A DNA stretch of 11,047 bases from Deltaproteobacteria bacterium (lineage in GTDB: Bacteria; Myxococcota; Myxococcia; Myxococcales; Myxococcaceae): positions 1 through 11,047 of the forward strand of contig VGRA01000046.1 in NCBI GenBank assembly GCA_016875515.1. The letters run 5' to 3'. Position numbers and translations under genes: made by a program. The notes under the pieces were generated by a model that was not told the DNA's origin, ran no database searches, and was given only the letters and a program-made list of their open reading frames with translations. This document shows, in pieces, positions 1 through 6,352 of this stretch (positions within the stretch are counted from its first letter, which is position 1; every line of letters begins with the position of its first letter).

Positions 1-1
1 C

Positions 2-496
2 GGGGAGGTGCTGACGCTCGCCGGCACGCCTGCCCTGCACCTGCGCGTGCTCCACACCCCCGGCCACGCGCGCGGCCACGTCTGCCTGGTGGACGAGTCC
101 TCGCGGGCCGCGGTGGTGGGGGACATGGTGGCCGGGCAGGGGACCATCGTCATCGATCCACCCGAGGGGGACATGGCAGACTACCTGGCGCAACTGCGGC
201 GGCTCCGGGACGACCCCGTGGGTGCGCTGTGCCCCGCCCACGGGCCGGTCATCCCGGACGGGCCGGGCAAGCTGGAGGAGTACCTGCGCCACCGCGAGCA
301 GCGCGCCGCACTCGTGCTGGAGGCCACTCCGGAGGCAGGCGCCACGCTCGCTTTCATCACCGCTGCCGCCTACGCGGACACGCCGTCCTTCCTCCACCCC
401 GTTGCAGAGCGGAGCGCGGAGGCCACCCTGCGCATGCTGCAGGCGGCCGGGAAGGTGGCGCAGGAAGGGGAGCGCTACCGGCGGGTGCCGTGCTAG
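2..496 (+). CDS. MBL-fold metallohydrolase, LACTB2-like (C-terminal part, truncated by window edge)
   Basis: The reading frame enters from the left edge (first full codon at 2) and stops with TAG at 494-496, so the N-terminus, including the HxHxDH zinc motif, lies outside the window. Visible metallo-beta-lactamase signatures are HTPGHARGH (the third zinc-ligand motif), the aspartate in VVGDMVAGQGT and the late PAHGP motif. The GxGTIVIDPPEGDMADYL stretch followed by a C-terminal winged-helix-like domain (about 70 residues with HREQR and a TLRMLQAAGKV segment) is typical of the LACTB2/beta-lactamase-like 2 family, which includes endoribonucleases and thioester or phosphoester hydrolases. The substrate cannot be read from the sequence. 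The gene ends 20 nt before the ThyX-type gene and probably belongs to the same transcript. The family call is firm; the exact reaction is not. Confidence 0.88.
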   Translation, partial: GEVLTLAGTPALHLRVLHTPGHARGHVCLVDESSRAAVVGDMVAGQGTIVIDPPEGDMADYLAQLRRLRDDPVGALCPAHGPVIPDGPGKLEEYLRHREQRAALVLEATPEAGATLAFITAAAYADTPSFLHPVAERSAEATLRMLQAAGKVAQEGERYRRVPC

Positions 497-516
497 GCAC
501 CGGCACCCCTTCCGCC

Positions 517-2094
517 ATGTTCCCGCCGCCCTTCGCCTCGAGCCCGCCGCGCGTGACGCTCACCAACGGCTTCTCGGACGCGTTCGACAACGCGGTGGCC
601 ACCGCGCGCACCTGCTACAACAGCCGCGTCATCACGACCGAGGAGGTGCGCAAGGACGCACCCGCCCGGGAGCTGCGGGACCGCATTGCCCGGGAGACGT
701 ACGCCGCGGGGCACCACACCACGCTGCAGCACGCCACGTTCCAGTTCGCGCTGGAGAACGTGAGCCGGCAGGTCATCTGGTCCTTGCTGCACGCCCACCC
801 CTTCTACAACTCCGAGCAGGTGAGCCAGCGGTACGTGGAGGTGAAGCCCGGCAACGTGGTGGTGCCCGCGCTGCCGCCCGAGGCGGACGCCCTCTACCGC
901 GCCACGGTGGAGCGCCAGATGCGCGCCTACCGGGACCTCATCCAGCTGCTCACGCCGCGCGTGTCCGAGGCCTTCTACGCCATCTTCCCCGGGCGCCGGC
1001 GCACCCCGGAGAAGTGGGCGCTCTCCATCAAGAAGCGCTGCCAGGAGGTTGCCCGGTACGTCCTGCCCGTTGCCACCTTCGCGCACCTGTACCACACGGT
1101 CTCTGGACTCACGCTGCACCGCTACCACCGGCTGTGCGGCCAGTTGGACGTTCCTGCAGAGGCGAGGCTGCTCGTGCAGGGGATGGTGGACGCGGTCCGC
1201 CAGGTGAACCCGCTGTTCTTCCGGGACGTGGAGGACCCGCTCCCGCTGGAGGCCACGCTGGAGTACCGCGCCCTGTCCGAGTCGGGCCGGCTGGAGGTCC
1301 GCGGGGAGTCCGCGCGCGCCTTCCTGCAGGAGTTCGACGCGGGGCTCGGGCCGCTGAGCTCGAAGCTCGTGGACGGCTCGGTCCACGCCACGGCCAGCGT
1401 GGCGGCCGGGGTGCGCGCGGTGCTGGGGCTGACGCGCGGCGCGCTGTCCGACGAAGCGGCCATTGACCGCGTGCTGTCCCCGAAGCTGAACCCCTACCTG
1501 GGCGAGTCGCTCAACCTCTCCACGGTGAGCAAGCTGACGCGCGCGCTGTCCCACGCCCACTTCACCTTCCAGAAGAAGCTGAGCCACACCGCGGACAGCC
1601 AGGACCAGCGCCACCGGATGACGCCGGCCAGCCGCCCGGTGCTGCATGCCACCTTCGTCCCCGGCCACGTGGACGTGGTGGTGCCGGATTTGGTGCGGGA
1701 GGTGCCCGAGGCGCACGCCCTCTTCCTGGAGACGTGCCAGGGTACTTGGAGCGCCATTGTCCGGCTGCTCGAGTCCGGCGCTTCGCCCGAGCAGGCGCTC
1801 TACCTGCTGCCCAACGCCTTCCCCATCCGCTTCCACGAGAGCGGGGACCTGCTGCACCACCACCACAAGTGGGTGCACCGGCTCTGCTACACGGCGCAGG
1901 AGGAGATCTGGCGCGCCTCCGTGGAGGAGGTGACGCAGGTGCGCGGACAGCACCCGCTCCTGGGCCGCCACCTGCAGCCGCCGTGCACCCTGCGCAAGCA
2001 GGCCGGCATCCGCCCCATGTGCCCGGAGGGGCCGCGCTTCTGCGGCATCCCGGTGTGGAACCTCGACGTGCCGGAATTCCGCCGCGTCCTCTAG
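517..2094 (+). CDS. thyX: Double-length, divergent FAD-dependent thymidylate synthase (ThyX-type)
   Basis: ThyX enzymes methylate dUMP to dTMP using methylenetetrahydrofolate, NADPH and FAD. This protein has 525 aa, about twice the usual 220-260 aa, and reads as two ThyX-like halves. In half 1 (about 10-240) residues 93-106 (AHPFYNSEQVSQRY) align with the ThyX signature RHRxxSxNExSxRY, but only the His and the final S-x-RY are kept. The downstream ARYVLP motif is at 179-184. In half 2 (about 280-480) the corresponding block is SHTADSQDQRHRMT at 356-369, and ALYLLPNAFPIRFH and a TAQEEI motif follow. The C-terminus has Cys490, Cys502 and Cys509 in a compact PPC/MCPEG/FCG arrangement, possibly metal binding or structural. 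ATG 517 is preferred; GTG 490 in the same frame would overlap the preceding gene by 7 nt. As I recall, chlamydial ThyX is similarly long and divergent. Activity is inferred from family membership. Confidence 0.82.
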   Translation: MFPPPFASSPPRVTLTNGFSDAFDNAVATARTCYNSRVITTEEVRKDAPARELRDRIARETYAAGHHTTLQHATFQFALENVSRQVIWSLLHAHPFYNSEQVSQRYVEVKPGNVVVPALPPEADALYRATVERQMRAYRDLIQLLTPRVSEAFYAIFPGRRRTPEKWALSIKKRCQEVARYVLPVATFAHLYHTVSGLTLHRYHRLCGQLDVPAEARLLVQGMVDAVRQVNPLFFRDVEDPLPLEATLEYRALSESGRLEVRGESARAFLQEFDAGLGPLSSKLVDGSVHATASVAAGVRAVLGLTRGALSDEAAIDRVLSPKLNPYLGESLNLSTVSKLTRALSHAHFTFQKKLSHTADSQDQRHRMTPASRPVLHATFVPGHVDVVVPDLVREVPEAHALFLETCQGTWSAIVRLLESGASPEQALYLLPNAFPIRFHESGDLLHHHHKWVHRLCYTAQEEIWRASVEEVTQVRGQHPLLGRHLQPPCTLRKQAGIRPMCPEGPRFCGIPVWNLDVPEFRRVL

Positions 2095-2100
2095 GAGAGA
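2093..2100 (+). promoter_or_regulatory. Strong ribosome binding site of the cobalamin adenosyltransferase gene
   Basis: AGGAGAGA lies 4 nt before ATG 2105, and its core AGGAG ends 7 nt before it. It overlaps the TAG stop (2092-2094) of the ThyX-type gene. It fixes the start of the adenosyltransferase and suggests efficient re-initiation by ribosomes finishing the upstream gene. Confidence 0.75.
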
Positions 2101-2104
2101 AACC

Positions 2105-2656
2105 ATGCGCATCTACACGAAGACGGGTGACACCGGGGAGACGGGGCTGTTCGGCGGCGGGCGCGTGAAGAAGAGCGACGGTCGCGTGGACGCCTACGGC
2201 GAGGTGGACGAACTGAACGCCCATCTGGGGCTCGCCCGCTCGCTGGGGCTGGACCCGGAGCTGGACGCCCTTGCCGCGCGCCTGCAGGAGCAGCTGTTCG
2301 TGCTGGGCGGCATCATCGCCACGCCGCTGGGCAGCAAGGCTGCGGCCAGCCTGCCGAAGCTGCAGCCCGAGTGGGTGACGGAGATGGAGCGCGCCATCGA
2401 CCGCTTCGACGACGAGCTGAAGCCACTCACCAATTTCATCCTCCCGGGCGGCTCCGCCTCTGCCTCCGCGCTGCACGTGGCCCGCACCGTCTGCCGCCGC
2501 GCCGAACGCCGCGTGGTGCCGCTGCAGGAGGCGGACAAGGTGGACATCGCCTGCGTGGTGTACCTGAACCGGCTCTCGGACCTGCTGTTCACCATGGCGC
2601 GGGCGCAGAACCACCGCGCCGGCGTTGCGGACGACCTGTGGGTGCCCCAGAAGTGA
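2105..2656 (+). CDS. Cob(I)yrinic acid a,c-diamide / cob(I)alamin adenosyltransferase, PduO type
   Basis: Transfers the adenosyl group of ATP to cob(I)alamin, making adenosylcobalamin in the cytoplasm. The 183 aa match the single-domain PduO/MMAB family length. Key motifs are the N-terminal ATP-binding stretch TKTGDTGETGLF (5-16), the VDAYGEVDELNA segment (28-39), FILPGGS (111-117, whose Phe is the residue known in PduO enzymes to displace the lower ligand of cobalamin), the R127-T-V-C-R-R-A-E-R helix, and YLNRLSDLLF (153-162) with Asn155. The start is supported by a strong AGGAG. The stop TGA at 2654-2656 overlaps the GTG start of queG, so the two are likely translationally coupled. The product feeds AdoCbl enzymes such as methylmalonyl-CoA mutase, consistent with the epimerase gene at 9554. 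Confidence 0.95.
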   Translation: MRIYTKTGDTGETGLFGGGRVKKSDGRVDAYGEVDELNAHLGLARSLGLDPELDALAARLQEQLFVLGGIIATPLGSKAAASLPKLQPEWVTEMERAIDRFDDELKPLTNFILPGGSASASALHVARTVCRRAERRVVPLQEADKVDIACVVYLNRLSDLLFTMARAQNHRAGVADDLWVPQK

Positions 2657-3684
2657 CGCCGCTGCCCGCGGCCGCCTTGCGCCAGCTGGCGCAGGAGGCC
2701 CGGTTCGACCTCTGCGGCTTCGCAAGGGCGGAGCCCATCCCGGCCGAGCACCTGGGCCGCTGGCTGGAGGCCGGGTACGCCGCGGACATGGACTGGATGG
2801 GGGCGCGCGCCGCCGAGCGGCTGGACGTGGCACGGCTCCTCCCCGGGGCGCGCACGGTCGTATCGTTTGCGTGCAACTACCTGGTCGACGACGCCGCTGC
2901 GGCCGGCTCGCCCATTGCCCGCTACGCGCGGGGGCGCGACTACCACGCGACGCTGCGGGACCGGATCCGCGCCTTCCGCCGCGGGCTGCGCGCGCGCTAC
3001 CCGGGCGTGGAGACATATGCGGGTGTGGACGCCACGCCGCTCATGGAGAAGGTCTGGGCCGTGCGGGCCGGGCTGGGGCACGTGGGCAAGAACGGCTGCC
3101 TCATCACGCGGGAGTACGGCTCGTGGGTGGTGCTGGCCACCATGGTCCTGGACGCGGAGGTGGATGCCTACGCGGACGGCATGGCCGCGGACCGCTGCGG
3201 CCCGTGCCGACTGTGCCTCACCCACTGCCCCACGGAGGCCATCCTGCCGGGGCGCATGGTGGATGCGAGGGCGTGCCTCTCGTACCAGACCATCGAGAAC
3301 GAGAGCGAGGTGCCGGAGCCCCTGCGCGCGGCGCTGGGCGGCACGGTGTTCGGCTGTGACATCTGCCAGCAGGTGTGCCCGCTCAACCGCGCGCCCATGC
3401 CTACGCCGGACGCGCGCTTCCTGCCGCGGCCCGTGGCCGGGCTGACCGCGCGGGAGCTGGCCGGGATGGACCGCGCCACCTACGACGCGCTGGTACCCGG
3501 CACCGCGCTCGCCCGGGCCGGGTACGACGGCCTGCGGCGCAACGCCGCCTACACGCTGGGGGCGGCGCGGGACGCGGGGGCGCGGAAGGTGCTGGCGAGG
3601 CTCCTGGGCGAGCACGAGCCCGAGCGCGTCCGCGCCGCGGCCCGCTGGGCGCTCGAGCAACTGGACGGGGTGGCGCATGGGTGA
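2653..3684 (+). CDS. queG: Epoxyqueuosine reductase QueG
   Basis: Performs the last step of queuosine synthesis, reducing epoxyqueuosine in the tRNA anticodon to queuosine, using cobalamin and two [4Fe-4S] clusters. The 343-aa protein has the N-terminal DUF1730-type cobalamin/substrate domain, with Asp126 in GVDATPLMEK as the probable catalytic acid and the conserved AGLGHVGKNG loop at 139-148. The ferredoxin-like part has Cys182, 185, 188 and 192 (CGPCRLCLTHCP) and Cys208, 235, 238 and 242 (CDICQQVCP). A helical HEAT-like tail follows (about 290-337), as in Bacillus-type QueG. GTG 2653 is chosen as the start: it overlaps the upstream stop as GTGA and begins right at the conserved N-terminus, whereas earlier starts in this frame lie deep inside the adenosyltransferase gene. 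A cobalamin-dependent enzyme coupled to a cobalamin adenosyltransferase gene is suggestive, although QueG itself does not need adenosylcobalamin. Confidence 0.95.
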   Translation: MTPLPAAALRQLAQEARFDLCGFARAEPIPAEHLGRWLEAGYAADMDWMGARAAERLDVARLLPGARTVVSFACNYLVDDAAAAGSPIARYARGRDYHATLRDRIRAFRRGLRARYPGVETYAGVDATPLMEKVWAVRAGLGHVGKNGCLITREYGSWVVLATMVLDAEVDAYADGMAADRCGPCRLCLTHCPTEAILPGRMVDARACLSYQTIENESEVPEPLRAALGGTVFGCDICQQVCPLNRAPMPTPDARFLPRPVAGLTARELAGMDRATYDALVPGTALARAGYDGLRRNAAYTLGAARDAGARKVLARLLGEHEPERVRAAARWALEQLDGVAHG

Positions 3685-4600
3685 GGCCCGCCGCGTCCAC
3701 TGGACCGTGTACGCCGCGCTGTGCGGTCAAGTGCTCCTGTCCGCGGGGACGTACCTGGCGGCCCGGCGCGCCATGCAGGAGGTGGCGCCGCTCAACCTGG
3801 TGCTGTGGCGGTTCGCGCTCAGCTCCACCGTGTTCGCGGTGCTGCTTCTGCTCACGCCCGGCCCTGCGCTCCCGCCCGCGGGGCTGCGGCTGCGCATCCT
3901 CGCCCTGGGGCTGGTGGCCGGCCCCATCAACCAGGGGATGTTCTTCGTGGGGCTCAAGGCCTCCAGCCCGGCCCACGCGTCCCTGCTGTACGCGCTCACG
4001 CCGGCGGGGGTGTATTTGTACCTTCTTGCGCGTGGTCGCGAGGGCTTCTCCCGGCGGCGCGCGCTGGGGCTGCTCCTCGCCTTCAGCGGCGTGACGGTGC
4101 TGCTCCTGGGCAAGGGGCTGGCTGCGTCCCTGGGGCCGCTGGTGGGGGACCTGCTCATCCTGTCCGCGGTGTCGGCGTGGGTGCTGTACACGGCGGAAGG
4201 GAAGCCGCTCTCCGAGCGGTTCGGCCCACTGCGGGCCACGGCGTGGACCATGGTGGCCGCGGGGGCGTGGTCCTGGTTCCTCGCGCCGTGGACGCTGTCC
4301 GTGCCGGAGATGTCCGGCGCGAGCGCCGCGGCGTGGGCGTGTCTGGGCTACCTCGGGGTCCTCACCTCCGTGGTCTCCTACCTGCTCTGGTACTACGCGC
4401 TGTCCCGGCTGGAGGCGTCCCGCGTGGCGGTCTTCTCCAACCTGCAGCCCATCGTGACGGCGCTCATGGCGTGGGCGCTGGTGGGGGACGTGCTGCCGTG
4501 GGAGTGGGGGCTGGGCGCGGTGCTGGTGCTGGCGGGCGTGCGGGTGACGCAGCGGGCAGTCGTGCCAGCGCAGGCCGCCGAGGTGGCGCCCGAGGCTTGA
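3677..4600 (+). CDS. EamA-family drug/metabolite (DMT) transporter, ten-helix permease
   Basis: An integral inner-membrane protein of 307 aa with two EamA repeats (about residues 10-145 and 155-292), each giving roughly five hydrophobic helices. Typical EamA features are the first-repeat APLNLVLWRFALS segment (37-49), GLKASSPAHASLLYALTPAGVYL (92-114), and the second-repeat counterpart SRLEASRVAVFSNLQPIVTAL (243-263) followed by a GDVLPWEWGLGAVLVLAG helix. ATG 3677 lies inside the end of queG (8-nt overlap), so it is probably translated by coupling and is the last gene of the 1-4600 run. Family members export amino acids, nucleosides or other metabolites; nothing here identifies the substrate. 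A short Ala/Glu-rich cytoplasmic tail ends the protein. Confidence 0.92.
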   Translation: MGEARRVHWTVYAALCGQVLLSAGTYLAARRAMQEVAPLNLVLWRFALSSTVFAVLLLLTPGPALPPAGLRLRILALGLVAGPINQGMFFVGLKASSPAHASLLYALTPAGVYLYLLARGREGFSRRRALGLLLAFSGVTVLLLGKGLAASLGPLVGDLLILSAVSAWVLYTAEGKPLSERFGPLRATAWTMVAAGAWSWFLAPWTLSVPEMSGASAAAWACLGYLGVLTSVVSYLLWYYALSRLEASRVAVFSNLQPIVTALMAWALVGDVLPWEWGLGAVLVLAGVRVTQRAVVPAQAAEVAPEA

Positions 4601-4687
4601 ATCCAGTCCTGGGCGCGCCGTGGGCGAAGCGCCGGCCTGCAACACCGCGTTCCCGGTGCCTCTGCAGCGCGCCTTCCGCGCCGGCGC

Positions 4688-4693
4688 TATCCT
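4688..4693 (+). promoter_or_regulatory. Candidate -10 element for the pirin gene, placing the transcript start at or near the ATG
   Basis: TATCCT at 4688-4693 fits a TANNNT -10 box and ends 10 nt before ATG 4704. A transcript starting 6-8 nt downstream would have a leader of only a few bases. The bases before the ATG (CTCCCTCCCGCC) contain no Shine-Dalgarno sequence, which fits leaderless translation. No convincing -35 box is visible at 16-18 nt upstream. The call rests on pattern only. Confidence 0.35.
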
Positions 4694-4703
4694 CCCTCCC
4701 GCC

Positions 4704-5630
4704 ATGATGCTCTCCCGCCGCCACGTCCTGCTCGGTGCCTCCGGGCTCACCATTCTCGGCTGCAGCAGGAAGATCCTGCGTGACTTCCAGGCGGGGCGGG
4801 AGATTGCGCAGGTGCTGGACGCGCAGGGCACCCGGGACGGGGCGGGCGTTTCGCTCAAGCGCGCGCTCGGCGGGCGGGCGCTGTCCTACCTGGACCCGTT
4901 CCTGATGCTGGACGAGTTCCACACCGACAACCCCAACGACTACCTCGCCGGCTTCCCGGACCACCCGCACCGCGGCTTCGAGACGGTGACGTACATGGTC
5001 CACGGCGCCATGGAGCACAGGGACACGCTCGGCAACCAGGGGCGGTTGGGGCCCGGCGCGGCCCAGTGGATGACCGCCGGCCACGGCATCATTCACTCGG
5101 AGATGCCCAGGCAGGAGCGCGGCCTCATGTGGGGCTTCCAGCTCTGGGTGAACCTGCCCGCCTCCCGCAAGCTCATCCCGCCCCGCTACCAGGACATCCC
5201 CGCGGACCGCATTGCGGAGGTGGAGCTGGAGAAGGCCCGGGTGCGCGTGGTGGCGGGCACCGCGTTCGGGAAGACCGGGCCGGTCTCCGGCATTGACGTG
5301 GAGCCCCTGTACTTCGACGCCGCGCTGCAGCCCGGCGCAGAGCTGGAGCAGGCCACGCCGCTCACGCACAACGCCTTCGCCTACGTCACGGAGGGGGCGG
5401 TGCGCATGGGACCCTCCGGCCGCGAGGTGCGGGCGGGGCAGCTCGCCGTGTTCGGCCCCGGGGACGGCGTGGTGCTGCGCGGCGCGGCCGGGGGCGGGCG
5501 TGCGCTCGTCATGGCCGGCCGCCCGCTGCGAGAGCCCGTGGCACGCCGCGGCCCCTTCGTGATGAACACCGAGGACGAGCTGCGGCAGGCCTTCGAGGAC
5601 CACCGCTCGGGCCGCCTGACGGTGATGTGA
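4704..5630 (+). CDS. Pirin-family cupin protein with Tat/lipoprotein-like export signal
   Basis: Pirins are two-domain iron-binding cupins; some show quercetin dioxygenase activity and others act as regulators. The 308 aa include the N-cupin motifs DHPHRGFETVTYM (86-98) and WMTAGHGIIHSEMP (122-135). His87, His89, His131 and Glu133 match the four metal ligands of human pirin (His56, His58, His101, Glu103) in spacing, so the metal site is intact. The C-terminal cupin runs from about 195 to 280. Unusually, the protein begins with SRRHVLLGASGLTILGC: twin arginines at 5-6, a hydrophobic stretch and Cys20 in a lipobox-like ILGC. This implies export and perhaps lipid anchoring, whereas pirins are normally cytoplasmic. 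ATG 4704 or 4707 (ATGATG) is preferred over ATG 4620, which would bury the signal. The gene is preceded by 103 nt without another gene and converges with the next gene at a 1-nt gap. Confidence 0.9.
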   Translation: MMLSRRHVLLGASGLTILGCSRKILRDFQAGREIAQVLDAQGTRDGAGVSLKRALGGRALSYLDPFLMLDEFHTDNPNDYLAGFPDHPHRGFETVTYMVHGAMEHRDTLGNQGRLGPGAAQWMTAGHGIIHSEMPRQERGLMWGFQLWVNLPASRKLIPPRYQDIPADRIAEVELEKARVRVVAGTAFGKTGPVSGIDVEPLYFDAALQPGAELEQATPLTHNAFAYVTEGAVRMGPSGREVRAGQLAVFGPGDGVVLRGAAGGGRALVMAGRPLREPVARRGPFVMNTEDELRQAFEDHRSGRLTVM

Positions 5631-5631
5631 C

Positions 5632-6333
5632 TCACTCCTCGGCGTTGGGGTCCCACTCCTCGATGCCGCGCTTCATCAGCTTCTTCGCCCCCTCGCGGGA
5701 CGGGTCCGTCTCCTCCGCGGGCTTCGGGGCCGCCGCGGGCGGGGCCTCCTCCTCCGCCGCGGCCGTGGGCTCTGCGGCGCGTGCCGGGGCCCTGGGTGGC
5801 GGGGGCGCGGGGGTCTCCTCCCGTGCGGGAGCGCGCTCGCTGGACCGTGAGCGCTCGGACCGCTCCTCGCGCTCCTCCCGCCGGGGCGCCTGCTCCTCCG
5901 TGTCGGCTTCCGGCTGCTGCGGCTCGGCGGGCTCGGGCGCGGGGGCCGGCGCGGACTCCGCTTCAGGCGCCGGCTCCGCCTCCGGCTGCATGCGCGACGC
6001 CTTCCTGCGCGGCGCGGGGGCGGCGGGCACCTCGCGCCGCCCGGGGTCGTTCGCCAGCTCCTGCCCGGGGCGCTTCCGCTCGAAGCTGTCCTCGTCAATC
6101 TGCGCCTGGTCCAGCTCGAGGTGGCGCCCCCGGCACTCGTCCTTGCGACGCGTGCACGTGTCCAGGCAGCGCCCCAGCTGCTCGCGCAGCTTGAAGCTGC
6201 TCCCGTAGGAGGTGGTGCAGTCCTCGCGGCAATCCGAGAACGTCTCCTGGCACGCGGCCAGGCGCTCCTCGAGCGCGCCGGCCCATGCCGGCAAGGCAAG
6301 CGCGTACAACAGACCTGTCAGGCGGCGACGCAT
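5632..6333 (-). CDS. Secreted protein with six-cysteine (twin CX3C) helical hairpin and long P/E/A/R-rich tail; function unknown
   Basis: The 233-aa product starts with a signal peptide (RRR, then a hydrophobic core, cleavage near AWA at 16-18), so it is probably periplasmic or envelope-associated. Residues 20-70 are charged and helical with exactly six cysteines at 28, 35, 39, 56, 60 and 67. The spacing is mirror-symmetric: C-x6-C-x3-C-x16-C-x3-C-x6-C, as expected for two antiparallel helices stapled by nested disulfides. Residues 100-210 are low complexity (Pro, Glu, Ala, Arg), including a stretch of alternating acidic and Arg residues (151-165). The last 20 residues (GAKKLMKRGIEEWDPNAEE) return to ordinary composition. 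Real-gene evidence is the signal peptide, the start codon at a plausible promoter, and exact abutment with the pirin stop (1-nt gap). ATG 6354 is an alternative start that would put seven residues before the signal peptide. I do not recognise a family. Confidence 0.8.
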   Translation of the reverse strand: MRRRLTGLLYALALPAWAGALEERLAACQETFSDCREDCTTSYGSSFKLREQLGRCLDTCTRRKDECRGRHLELDQAQIDEDSFERKRPGQELANDPGRREVPAAPAPRRKASRMQPEAEPAPEAESAPAPAPEPAEPQQPEADTEEQAPRREEREERSERSRSSERAPAREETPAPPPPRAPARAAEPTAAAEEEAPPAAAPKPAEETDPSREGAKKLMKRGIEEWDPNAEE

Positions 6334-6352
6334 GCGGGGTAGGGTACCACCC
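6334..6352. promoter_or_regulatory. Divergent intergenic region with two overlapping -10-like hexamers
   Basis: Only 19 nt separate the two start codons. On the plus strand TAGGGT (6340-6345) lies 7 nt before ATG 6353. On the minus strand TACCCT (6346 down to 6341) lies 7 nt before the ATG at 6333. Both fit TANNNT at the spacing expected when transcription starts at the start codon. The two hexamers share five base pairs, so only one could be used at a time. No clear -35 boxes were found, and any would lie inside the opposite gene. A GGGG/GGG run before ATG 6353 could alternatively act as a weak ribosome binding site. Confidence 0.4.

Noticed and set aside
493..2112. A 539-aa open frame on the minus strand opposite the ThyX-type gene
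   Set aside because: It has repetitive His/Arg/Val/Gln composition, no recognisable domain and lies wholly opposite a well-supported gene; long antisense frames are expected at this GC content.
1562..3016. A 484-aa minus-strand open frame opposite the adenosyltransferase and queG
   Set aside because: Arg/Pro/Gly/Ala-rich translation typical of a shadow frame, spanning two genes with conserved motifs on the other strand.
4610..4640. GGCGCGCC palindrome and GGCG/CGCC repeat after the DMT transporter gene as a terminator
   Set aside because: Stems are only 4-5 bp with no T-tract; such short repeats are common in this base composition.
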